Source of the DNA: Rhizophagus clarus
Lineage: Eukaryota > Glomeromycota > Glomeromycetes > Glomerales > Glomeraceae
NCBI GenBank assembly: GCA_015698045.1
Contig: BLAL01000089.1
Location: forward strand, 124,001 to 188,000
Reading direction: 5' to 3'
DNA: 64,000 nt
Positions within the stretch are counted from its first letter, which is position 1. Every line of letters starts with the position of its first letter. The position numbers and the translations under genes were made by a program. Under the pieces are notes generated by a model. That model made no database searches. It was given only the letters and a program-made list of their open reading frames with translations, and was not told the origin of the DNA. This document shows, piece after piece, positions 24,372 through 34,720 of this stretch.

Positions 24372-25817
24372 TTACGACCGACGCCTTCCCCTACTCCTTT
24401 CCATAATTCTCATCCTTGCTTGAGCATCTTCTTGAGAAACTGGTTTATAATATAGTGTAGGTTTGGTAGAAGTTTTCGAAAAAAGAGTATCTAATGATAT
24501 AACTCTAACATTAGATATAGGTTGTGTTTGTGATGATGGAATCGGAAAACGGGTCGCAGTTTCAGTTCCCACTATAATCAGTTTAAAATAAGTTTATATC
24601 TTATTAAAGAACAACGCGAATAAGTAAGTAATAAATGAAATACATTACAACTGCTATTTCCGTTAAGTCTCTTATCCCTTGCCTCGCGCAAAGCTCCGTT
24701 TCCACTTTTTGCCGATTTTTCTTCTGCTTCGGCAATTAATTCTTGTGCCCGTTCAAAAGTTAAAAATTCAAGTTCGAGAGGCCGACCAGTCTCAGGTGGA
24801 AAGATGATATGCCAGAGTGTCTCCCGTGCAGAAATAGCCGATTCTGTTGTTTCAAACTAAACATACATTAAAATATGATTATAAATTATTACAATACAAA
24901 ATATTTTCATTATTAATAATTTATCTAATAGATGTTTACTTTAACGTAACAATGAGATTTAATTTTATCCATCCAAAAATATTCGATTCTACCGAATTGT
25001 TCTAGCAAGTCCCTAACCATAGGAAGTGTCAAAGGTCGAACGAAATTTTTAATGTGAAGAGTTGAAGTTGGTTCATGTTGAGGAGGAGGAACTGTAAAAC
25101 ATTTGTTACTCAATGAAATTAAATAAATAAAACACAATTAATCCTACAATAATTTCTTACTATTTCGTATTTGTTCGGAAGTTTCTATCTCTCTATCTAT
25201 ATCAGCATCTTCCTCCTTAATAATTTTAATCGAATTAAAAAGGAAATTAGAGAATGAATACATATTATCTCTAAATCGTTAGAATTAAAACAAATTAACT
25301 TGTACTCAACCTTTTGAGAAGAGTCATCATAGTTCTGGCCATTATTCTGTTTCTCTGTATCATCATGCTCTGTTGGAGACTGAGTAACATTAAGTATTTC
25401 CTAAAACAATATAAAGATATAAATTATACTGGTCATTTCTATTAGGTTTAAAACTTCGATTTACCTTCAAACTTTCAGTTGTAATGGAATCATCAAATTC
25501 ATCTACATCATTTTCATTTTTTTTAGGTGGCAACGATGTCAAAGCTTTTGAATCATCCACACTTTTTCGATGTGTTTTTAATACTCTTCTCGGTCTTTTT
25601 AATTCTTCATTCGATTGATTATCATGTAATGTGCTATCTACGGTTGTTGTAGTAGTGTCTAAATTTTCTGAATCTATAAATAAATAATTTAATAAATTAT
25701 CTTAAATTTTATATTAAGCTTTCTATTTTAACAATAAAGATCGACTCGCATAAGCACTAATAAGTAAATTATTGCGCGTTAATAGAACGAAAAAGACGAA
25801 CCTTTAGAATCTTGCAT
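24372..25817 (-). CDS. ACIN1-like: Acinus-like RRM splicing factor (ASAP/PSAP complex)
   Basis: Several exons on the minus strand, start MQDSK at 25817, about 350 residues. The N-terminal half is acidic and Ser/Asp-rich with a basic KRPRRVLKTHRKS patch. An atypical RRM follows: TSTLHIKNFVRPLTLPMVRD, LLEQFGRIEYFWMDKIKSHC and YVKFET, where FW-DKIKSHC is the Acinus signature. The C-terminus carries VISLDTLFSKTSTKPTLYYK PVS, split here only for length, matching the RSB motif with which Acinus binds RNPS1 and SAP18, then a short RS-like end (ERSRGRRRS). Acinus scaffolds the ASAP complex, which joins the exon-junction complex and modulates splicing. No N-terminal SAP domain is visible, so this is a short form. 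It is divergent from SNRNP40, another splicing protein. Family call is strong. Confidence 0.85.
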
Positions 25818-26102
25818 TATTTTTTAATTTTCGATTGCTAAAATAATTATAGTTATTTACAGTATAGATCGTTTTATCGAATATAATCTGGAAAAGTAAA
25901 GAAAAAAATGTACAGATTTAATAAAAAAAAGATACTTGATTTTATAAATTTAGTATGTAAAACCCACTTTTCACGCGAATATTATACGGTAACTTTCATT
26001 AAACTTTAAACGTGACTACTTTAGTTAATAATCACATGATTCGACAATTTTATCCAATTTAAATTAAATCGCCAATCTTTAGTGCAAAAAAACGTCGAAA
26101 CT
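25818..26102. promoter_or_regulatory. Divergent promoter shared by two splicing genes
   Basis: 285 bp separate the start codons of the Acinus-like gene (minus) and SNRNP40 (plus). It contains two CCAAT words on the plus strand (26054-26058, and 26072-26076 in the better context GCCAATC) and a TCACATGA word near 26033. A shared regulatory region is likely from spacing alone; factor binding is inferred. Confidence 0.5.
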
Positions 26103-27929
26103 ATGTCTGAAGCAAACACTGGACAGCTTGTCAGAAGACAGGCACCGGATCAATCAAATGCGTTGACCATTGCGGATTCCAGCGGTGCTTTAATACAAAC
26201 GGTTCGTACGACTCTGAAATATTGAGCACACTTTTTTAAAAGTTTATTTTTTAACCTTCGTTGATCACTTTTATAGATTAAACGTACCTCAGGGCTTCAA
26301 GCACCGATAATGCTATTACTCGGGCATCAGGTGTGAGGTTGTTATCTTATTTTAAAATGTTTTCAAAAACAAATTTTTACGCTTTATAGCCAGATTTACT
26401 TTAAACAACTTTATACCTTCAGGGAGAAATTTTCACTGTAAGATTCAACCCTACTGGAGAGCACATAGCTTCTGGTTCATTTGATAGAACTATATGTAAG
26501 AAAAAGTTCAAATTAAAAATTTGTAACAAAGTCGTAAAAGAATGCTAACATTTTATTAGTATTATGGAACACATATGGTGATTGCATTAATTATGGAGTA
26601 TTAAAAGGTCACAATGGAGCTATCATGGAACTTCAGTGGTCACGAGATTCTAGGTAAGTTGTCTAAAATTAATTCTGAAATTTGTTGAACATCATTAATT
26701 TTGAATCCATCATTTTTTTTCTAGTAAGATTTTTTCGTGCGCTACCGATAAAACTGTCGGCGTATGGGATGTAACAACTGGAACAAGAGTAAAAAAGTTC
26801 AAAGGTCACACATCATTTATTAATAGTGTATCAGCTGCTCGTAGAGGCAATGAAATTCTAGTCAGTGGTAGTGATGATGGTACCGTCAAGGTGAATATTT
26901 GTAGACATTGAGAAAAATACGAGATTTACTCTGTAAGGTGATTATTAACATAAAAATATTCGAATTTATTAGATATGGGACCTTCGACAAAAAGATGCTG
27001 TAGATACCTTTGTTAATCAGTACCAAATTACGGCTACATGTTTTAGCGAAGCTGGAGATTTAGTGTTTGCAGGCTGTTTGGATAACGATATTACGGTAAG
27101 TAATTTCTTTATTTGGCCTATAAAAAAAAAAAAAAATTCATGATGTCGATTATGTCCAATTACTGTAAGACCGTATATTTAATACGTCGTGGTTAGAAGT
27201 GTATACCTGATAAATACACTGTCACCAATAAATTGGTACAATATCATTATAAATAATTAATTCGTCGTCTTAAATTATGCTAGGCCTGGGATTTGAGGAA
27301 GAAAGCCCAAGCTTATATTCTCAAAGGACATCAAGATACTATAACTGGTGTCAAACTAAGCCCTGACGGATCTTATCTTCTATCTAACTCGATGGATAAC
27401 ACAGGTAATCTTTATTAATAGCTTATGATTAAAAGAGTTCATTCTATTAGTAATATTAATTTTATTTTATTAATTTAGTTCGGGTCTGGGATGTTAAGCC
27501 TTTCGCTCCAAACAATCGTCTTCTTAAAATTTTCGAAGGTATGAAATATTTTATTGATATTTCTTTTATTATTTATTAATATGCAAAAACCTTATAAATT
27601 TCTTAAAGGTGCGCCTCATAGTTTTGAGAAGAACTTAATTAGACCCGCTTGGTCATCTGATGGTTCACAGATAGCTTCAGGAAGCGGTGATCGAACAGTT
27701 GTGGTATGGGATTTCTCTAGTCGTAAAATCTTATATAAATTACCTGGACATAAAGGTTGCGTCAATGAAGTGGACTTCCATCCTAAGGAGCCTATTAGTA
27801 AGTTTCTTTTAATTTTTCATCTCTATATTTAAATCAGTCTAATATTAAATTATTTCTTAATCAATAGTTGTTTCCGGAAGTACCGATCGACAAATTTTTT
27901 TGGGCGAAATTAATCCTAGTAATGTTTAA
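26103..27929 (+). CDS. SNRNP40: U5 snRNP 40-kDa protein, WD40 (SNRNP40/Spf38)
   Basis: About nine GT-AG exons, roughly 340 residues. After [20 protein letters not shown], seven WD40 blades can be followed: [127 protein letters not shown]; and [20 protein letters not shown] ending [18 protein letters not shown]. The [17 protein letters not shown] start and the terminal DRQIFLGEI are typical of the U5-40K family. The protein binds Prp8 in the U5 snRNP and is a structural part of the spliceosome in the nucleus. The start was chosen as the first ATG giving the conserved N-terminus. Convergent with the PPR gene. Confidence 0.93.
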
Positions 27930-28513
27930 GCATATTAGTATATATAAATATAAGCACGTTCAGATTGTTTGATTTGTTTTATCTTTGGATCATTAAGTTT
28001 CAGTTACAAAACTCAATAAATAGATTACACGACATAGACACGTTTGATTAAATTTTATATGCAACTTTCATTAGTTATATAGTATTTTTCTAGTGAGATG
28101 AAATCAGTAATTTTAAACAAAATAATAATGGCTTTTTGAACTAATATACAATTGATCAAAGGAAAGTCTAAATTCAAATTTTATTGGACTATTAAACCTA
28201 TGATCAATTCCTTATTTACTAATTATTTAAAATAGTATATAACAAATAACAATTTGGAGATTAGATGAAAAAAAAAAAAACATTCAAAACTATTTTTAAT
28301 TTTCAAAAAATATTAAGCTTGAATAAAATTGTTGGATTAAATAATATTAGTGAATATTATTTACATTATTTAAAAAGGATTATAAGAACATAATTGAACT
28401 TGGTGAACTATCTTCAATTAGTCCAATGTAATCCAAATTTTTGCATCGCTAATCAAAATAGATTAAAATTTTTGTCAAATGAGTTTAATGAAATGTTAAA
28501 TTTGCATATCTTA
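27930..28513. other. Intergenic between convergent genes
   Basis: 584 bp of AT-rich 3' flank of SNRNP40 and the PPR gene. No gene seen. Confidence 0.5.
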
Positions 28514-30207
28514 TTAGAAGTGATTATGTTTTATTAACTTTTTGTTTTTCTTTTTATCATCTTTTTTTTTTATTTTTTTTGCTTCATTTAATTTAATTCT
28601 AATCTCATTTAAGTAACTTTTAATTTGATTGATTCGTGCATCAGTTAAATCTGATTTTTTATTTAAAAATAATTCATAGGCTTTTCTTATCTGTTTAAGT
28701 AATCTCATATAATGATATGTTTCCTTCTTCTCATTTTCCATTGAAGTATTAAAATTTTGTAATGTAATTTTGTACGATAAATTCAATAACCATTCAATTT
28801 CAGTTAATGAATTATTCTTAACCCTTTGAATATCGGCTAATTCGAACATCTTATTTAAAATACGTGGATCAAATACTTTTCTATTATTATGTAACAGTTC
28901 TTTATATAAATCTTCGGCCGTAGTCCAATCTTCAATTTTCTTGCACGAATTAATGAGTAAATCATAAGTTTGTAGATTTGGATGTAAGTCTCTTTCACGA
29001 ATTGTTTTTATTATCGAAATAGCCTTATCATATTCTCCTGCTCTGTTGCACAAATTTATTAATTTGTTGAAAATATAAATATCTAAAGATAGATTAGGAA
29101 ATTGATTTAATGCATCATCAAATAATTTGATTCCTTTTTCACAATGTTTTTTAACACAAATTTCAAGTATAACATCTAAGGTTTGTGGTGACAAATTGCA
29201 AATAAATGATGTGGATTTTGAAGCATTCACATCAGGTTCCAATCCATAAACATTTTTAATTATTTCAAATCCTTTCTGATGATCATCATAATTTTTACAA
29301 ACTAACAACATAGAACGTACGAGATTATCATCAATTATAACATTATCAAATCTTTTAGCTAAACCCCATTCCAATTCTTGATCATTTTCTTTTCGTCTAT
29401 CCTTAGAATTTTTAGGACCAATATTCAATTGATCCCATAATTTCGATGCAATCTCATATCCAGAATCATGTCTTGCACACGAATTAAGTATTATAGTGTA
29501 AGTTTCTTGATTTGGTTCCCAATCACCTTTGTTAATTAATTCATTAAAATTTTCTATTAAAGCCTCAAAATCATTTGACCTAGAACAGACTTTAAGGAAA
29601 CAATTTATATGAATTACATTGATCTTAACTTGATCATGTCGTGTTGATATTTTCTCTAGATCTTCTAATAAATGCTTTGCTTGTGTTATATTATCTTCAA
29701 AAGTTAGGTTTTCTGCAATCCCATTTAATAGGATTGTATACGTTTGTTGATTTGGAATAAATGAATGTTTTTTCATCTTTATATGATGAGAAATTCATTA
29801 ATAAGTTTCAAAAATAGAAGCAATATATTATTGAATTTTACCTTATTTAGTAAAAGAATTCCTAATTTAACTCTTCCTCTTTTGACACATTCATCAATCA
29901 AATGATTCCAAACTACTTCTGATTGTGCACTCTTTTTAGTATTTAATGCAATTGATATTGCATCTGTTAATTTATCTTGTTCGCTAAGTTTTCTAATCTT
30001 TTTAGATAATAAATATGGATCATCGGGAACTTTCATTTCTGGATTAATTTTTTTAATAGGAATTTTTATTCGATAACATGGAATAGTTGTTGAAAAAGAA
30101 CGTACAAAAGGTGATGCTTGAAGTGAAACATTAAAAATGGAATTCATAATCATATATTTTATAATCGAATTTTTAAAAGAAAAATTTTTTCCAGTTCTAA
30201 TAAACAT
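28514..30207 (-). CDS. Mitochondrial-type pentatricopeptide repeat protein
   Basis: Two exons, 30207-29842 and 29776-28514, give 542 residues. The N-terminus is basic, hydroxylated and lacks acidic residues for about 50 positions (MFIRTGKNFSFKNSIIKYMI, then ...FVRSFSTTIPCYR), a mitochondrial targeting signal. PPR motifs of about 35 residues follow: VVWNHLIDECVKRGRVKLGI, IPNQQTYTILLNGIAENLTF, EPNQETYTIILNSCARHDSG, LDIYIFNKLINLCNRAGEYD and HPNLQTYDLLINSCKKIEDW. Such proteins bind organellar RNA or the mitoribosome for RNA stability, processing or translation. The C-terminus is very lysine-rich (KKIKKKDDKKKNKKLIK). The first exon junction falls inside a PPR unit and keeps its frame. Specific orthology is not clear. 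A G-rich homopolymer lies just upstream. Confidence 0.88.
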
Positions 30208-30238
30208 TATGTATAAATTCGAGTTCTAAGTTTGAATT

Positions 30239-30262
30239 CCCCCCCCCCCCCCCCCCCCCCCC
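30239..30262. repeat. 24-base C homopolymer (G run in the gene sense)
   Basis: Twenty-four uninterrupted C residues on the plus strand, hence G24 on the coding strand of the PPR gene, ending 31 bases before its ATG. It is exceptional in this AT-rich window, where the next longest C/G runs are nine bases (5269-5277 and 52346-52354). Confidence 0.9.
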
Positions 30263-30718
30263 TACCATACTTATATCACTAATAGTGATAATTCCGCGGA
30301 TTCTGCAATCAAGTTTATATACAGGTTTTATTTTGCATAAACGATTTAATTATAGTAAATAGAATGGTTAATAGTACAATTTCATATTACTAACGGATAA
30401 ATAAAAATTAATATGCTCAAGTTTATTTATTTTCTTTAGCCTTTTTTTTATAAATGAAAACAAATACTAATATATTATTTGATAATTCAAATTATTATAA
30501 AGCATTATTTGCTTATTAAGTTAAAGAACAGTCAAAAGTAAGACATTAATATCGTAATTTTTTTATAAAAAAATTAAAACTCTATTTTATCCAATTACCG
30601 GAATTGCTAAATAAGAAACAAACCCCATGAAGAAACAAAACCAACGAAGAAACAAAAAAAAAAATAAAAGATAATGAAAATAAAGGAAATTAAAAGGGAT
30701 GATTAAAAAGACAATCTA
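30263..30718. other. Intergenic, PPR promoter side and NF-YB 3' flank
   Basis: AT-rich, no open frame of interest. Both neighbours are on the minus strand, so it holds the NF-YB 3' end and the PPR promoter. Confidence 0.45.
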
Positions 30719-31483
30719 TTAACTTGGGTTATTGTCACCGAGGAAATTTTGATGTTGTACTATTATATAAAAAAAAAATTGTGTAAAAGATTATTTATTA
30801 AATATATAAATTCGGTAAAACTTTTCACTTAAATTATTATTTATACCTGGATAATATCCGGCCGTTGCATGTTGTTGAGATTGTTGTGATTGGTACATAT
30901 CATTTACATTCGCTCCTTCTTCTTCCTTCTCTTTGGAATTTGCCGAAGAGCGTTCGATTTTTGTGGTCTAATAAAATTATGAAATTGCACAAGTTGATTA
31001 ATAAAATGCGAATATAATAACCCTTTAATAAATATGAATTCTGATACCTCTCGATACTTGGCTAAATATATCTTTAGTGCATCCGCATAATTTTCAAATC
31101 CTAAAGATTGCATCGCCCATAAAATATCTTCACCGTTGATTGTTTTTCTTTTTTCTTGTTGACAACGATCGCTTGCTGTGCAAATAACAAAAATCAAAGA
31201 GTTAAGGAAATATATAAAATAAGATTTCACCACGTGTTATTTGCACATTTACAATATTTTAACGAAAAAGAGTTATTAATAATAAAGGATATTCGCTTGT
31301 TATAAACGATATAAATTCGGAAACACACTCTTGTACGCATTCCTTAGCTTCTTTTGCTATTTTTGCATTTTCTGGTAAAGCGCGTTTCATTATACGCGCT
31401 ACATTTGCTATTGGAAGAAATCGATCTTGTTCTTTAAAATCTTCGACTTCATCGTCTCCAGATGGGTGTGCTCCTTCAGACAT
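30719..31483 (-). CDS. HAP3: CCAAT-binding factor subunit NF-YB/HAP3
   Basis: Four exons (31483-31293, 31177-31048, 30967-30847, 30759-30719) give 160 residues. The histone-fold core is nearly complete: [60 protein letters not shown] and [20 protein letters not shown], ending [10 protein letters not shown]. Helix pairs, the NF-YB-specific DRFLPIANV start and the NGEDIL segment are all present. It pairs with NF-YC and NF-YA to bind CCAAT boxes in the nucleus. A Gln-rich tail ([16 protein letters not shown]) ends [12 protein letters not shown]; the last small exon is the least certain. The first intron is not GT-AG but AT-AC with U12-type signals, listed separately. A good CCAAT box lies about 225 bp upstream, suggesting self-regulation. 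Confidence 0.92.
31178..31292 (-). other. Putative U12-type AT-AC intron in NF-YB
   Basis: No GT donor fits the end of exon 1. In the gene sense, the intron begins ATATCCTTT directly after the codon start GA (31293), carries TTCCTTAAC at 31209-31201, and ends TTGCAC at 31178. Using these borders restores TSEASDRCQQ, the invariant NF-YB sequence. ATATCCTT and TCCTTAAC are the consensus 5' splice site and branch site of minor-spliceosome introns. Length is 115 nt; the branch A is about 24 nt from the end, slightly long for the class. The AG two bases further would shift the frame. Confidence 0.85.
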
Positions 31484-31800
31484 GGTGGATGTGATGAAGA
31501 AAGATTAGGGAAAAAGTTTTAAGATCTAAAGTTTCTAATAAATAAAACAAACTTTCAAAAGACGTGAAAACGCGGCGTATTTAAGTTGTAATACTAATAT
31601 TAGCTGATTAGTAGTTATAACTTTTTGTGGTACTCGCGGTAGACAAAGGAATAAGTTCATCCTGCATACTTAAAAGATTTGAGCTGTCGGAGATTTTGTG
31701 GATGTGCGATTGGCTACAAATAATGGCCACGTTAGATGCCGAAAATTGCGTAATTGCGCGACAAGCTTGCAGCACGTGACTCATCAAGTTTTTATTTCAA
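31484..31800 (-). promoter_or_regulatory. NF-YB promoter with CCAAT box and E-box/AP-1-like site
   Basis: On the minus strand, TAGCCAATCGC contains a CCAAT box (31709-31713) in the context favoured by NF-Y, about 226 bp before the ATG. At 31773-31783, CACGTGACTCA combines a perfect E-box with a TGACTCA bZIP-type site. Both are sequence matches only; binding is inferred. Confidence 0.5.
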
Positions 31801-32186
31801 ATTGAAAAAGGAATAGATATTCGCAGAACAATTTTTTTTTCGGTTCTTTGAGATTTAATAATTGGATTAATCAGTAATTATCGTGAGTACAAACTTAAAA
31901 TTCAAGTTTGTGTTATCTATAGTTATTCTTTAAAGGTACTCAATGAAAATAAGTAAAATTTTATTTTATTAAATTTTTAAAAAGGAAAAATATTAACTTT
32001 TGTATACTAGTAAATTTGCCAATTATTTTATTATATAAATAAAGATAACTTGTATGCTTTTATAAAACTTTATTTATATAAGCTTTTATAATAATATAAT
32101 ATAGCATATATTTTTATATATAATTTTATATACAAAAAATAATTTCATATATAATACAAATTTATAAAACTAATTAAACTGTAAAT

Positions 32187-32235
<49 letters not shown>

Positions 32236-33160
32236 AATTTAATGTATTAAAGTTATTAATAAATCTAATAATAATAGTAATAAGAAAAATAATTATTATA
32301 ATAGTAATTTATAAAAAGCAAAAAAAAAAAAAAAATACTTTATTGATATTTATAATACTGAAATTTATATTAAATATTATAGTATTTACAAAATAATTTA
32401 ATATTAATTATAACCATTTATTATTATATAATAATAAATAATGATTAATTATCATTATAATTAGTTATTTGCCTATTTAACTAACCTTAAATCTGATTCT
32501 TTTTTTTTTTTTTTTTTTTAATTCAAAGGTTTAAATCTAATCCAACAATCTATTAAAATTTACTATAAAATTTATATTATTTATAAATTTAATTTATTTA
32601 ATAGCAAATATACAAAAAAAATACTATAATAATCAATTTAATTTTTTATAAATATATTCTTTAATCTGATTTTAATTTATATATTTTATAATTTATTATA
32701 AATGCATACTCTTTTAAAAGTACTATTCCAAGTAAAATGCATTATACATTTAAATATTTTTAAATAATAATTCTAATATTTTTATAATAAAAATAATAAT
32801 AAGAAATTAAATAAATTTATGATTATATCAAAAGAAGATTATAAAACCTTAAAATTATATTTGTTTATTTTACTCCCATATTGTAATCCATATATTGTAT
32901 TAAATATACTATAAAAAAAAAAAAAAAATATAGATTTGCAAAAAAGTATGCAAAGCAAAAGTTAAAAAGATCAACTAGTTCTACGTATTAATTTTTTTAA
33001 TATTTTTTGACCGTGATTATCTAAAAAAAAAGTTGAGATAATATATTTTTTTCGTGATATATAAAATTGAATTCAATTTAGAAGTCGTCACTTTAGTTCT
33101 TTAATTGCAGAATCTTAATAAAAATTAGCAAGTTATTTCAACTTTCACACCCTCTCAAGT
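31801..33160. other. AT-rich spacer between divergent genes
   Basis: Almost pure A/T from about 31960 to 32930, including a 27-T run directly followed by about 19 A (about 32189-32233), which could fold back on itself. No gene seen. The right end holds the promoter of the YEATS gene. Confidence 0.5.
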
Positions 33161-34357
33161 ATGGGCGACACAAACCAGGTAGGTTTTTTAAAAGAAAGAA
33201 TTTCTTCGTTTTAACTTTACTAATTAAGAAAATGTCACTTTGTAGTTAAAAGTTGAAAAAGAGATTGTAGTTGTTACCGACCAGGTTTTTAAAAATGATC
33301 TTGGATCGGAAAAAGGTGTTATGAATCTTTTCTTGTTAACTAAAAAATCATGACGTTTATAAAAAATAGGAGATATCAAAGCATTTGAAGCCAACTAATG
33401 GTCTTCCAATGCGTAAATGGAAAGTTTCGATCTTTGCAAAGGACGATATGGGAGAACATGGTCCTCTAAATTACGTTGAAAGAGTCGAATATACCTTACA
33501 TCCAACATTTGAACCTCCTGAAAGAGGTAATGAGAATATTATTAATAATTTACAACGAGTTCATTTAGCTTATCCAAATAATGTCAACTTATAGTGGTAC
33601 GGAAACCTCCATTTACACTTTCTGAAAAAGGTTGGGGAGAGTTTGATATGAAGATAACATTATCTTTCACAGATAAAAGCATTGCGCCTTTTACTTTTTT
33701 TCATGATCTTAATTTCAAAAAATCCCATTATGAAGTTCCTCACAAACTAGTAAGAACTAGATTCTTTTAGTACAAACATATATACACAAATATATAATAT
33801 ATATAACAAAATAATAATTTATACATTGATTCAATTTTTTAGACTTTTACTGATCCAAAACCAACATTTCAGTTGTTGCTTTTTCATGAAAAATCTGATG
33901 AATCGTACTCGTCTATGCCTAAGCCTAATAAAAAAAAGTCGAAATCATCACTTAATGCATCTATTAAACGACAAAAGAATGATACATCTGGATCACCAAG
34001 TTATGAATCTGGTAATTCTTCTCGATCACCGTGTTCTACTAGCGAATCCACGAATGATAAAGAGAATTATAAGGTAGATTATCAAAAATTAGCAAGAAAT
34101 CTTTACGCGTTGGATGAGGATGACATACTTGAAGTAATACAAATTGTCAATGATCATCGTTCAGATGATATGTACATAAATGAAGATACCGAGGGTAAAG
34201 TTCTCTCTTCTTGAACACTATCTCGGTGAAGATTTCTAACATATATAATTATTTTATAGGAGAATTTCACATAGATTTATATACTCTCGGTGATGAATTA
34301 TTGAGAATACTGTGGGATTTTACTGAATCAAAATTAGACCAAATTTCACTTATTTAA
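33161..34357 (+). CDS. TAF14-like: YEATS-domain protein of the Taf14/AF9 type
   Basis: Six exons (33161-33178, 33246-33284, 33370-33526, 33595-33749, 33843-34194, 34260-34357) give 272 residues. The YEATS domain reads LPMRKWKVSIFAKDDMGEHG, VERVEYTLHPTFEPPERVVR, KPPFTLSEKGWGEFDMKITL and FFHDLNFKKSHYEVPHKL; the GWGEF loop and FHDLNF belong to the acyl-lysine reader pocket. A Ser-rich linker follows, then a C-terminal ET/AHD-like domain, LYALDEDDILEVIQIVND and EGEFHIDLYTLGDELLRILW. Taf14-type proteins read acylated histone H3 and are shared by TFIID, TFIIF, SWI/SNF and INO80. The end of exon 2 is not fully certain: a donor after CAG at 33284 keeps the frame, while a second GT at about 33316 leads to a stop. 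Convergent with the Nsr1-like gene. Confidence 0.88.
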
Positions 34358-34720
34358 AAATTGTAAAAAGAAAAGTAAAAAAAAAGTGAAACGACTTAAA
34401 CTTTGCCAAATTATTCTTTCTTTGAAATCGTCTGATTTTGTTGCAAATTTTATCTGAATGTTTATAATCACAAAAATCTTTATTCACCTTATCTTTTATT
34501 GCAAAATCATTTTCTGTTATAAAGAAATTAATTCGATGAGGAATTTAACATGGTTAATTTTTTTTTAAGCGAAAGGTTTAAAACCTAAAAATAGTTGCGT
34601 TAGTTGATTTATGCCGATTGAATTTAAAATTTAAAATTTAAAAAATTTTCATTCGTAGATATAAATTATAATTAATATCATTATTAATGATATTGTTGGT
34701 ATTTATTAGAGTATAAAAAC
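34358..34720. other. Intergenic between convergent genes
   Basis: 363 bp of 3' flank for the YEATS gene and the Nsr1-like gene. AT-rich, no gene seen. Confidence 0.5.
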
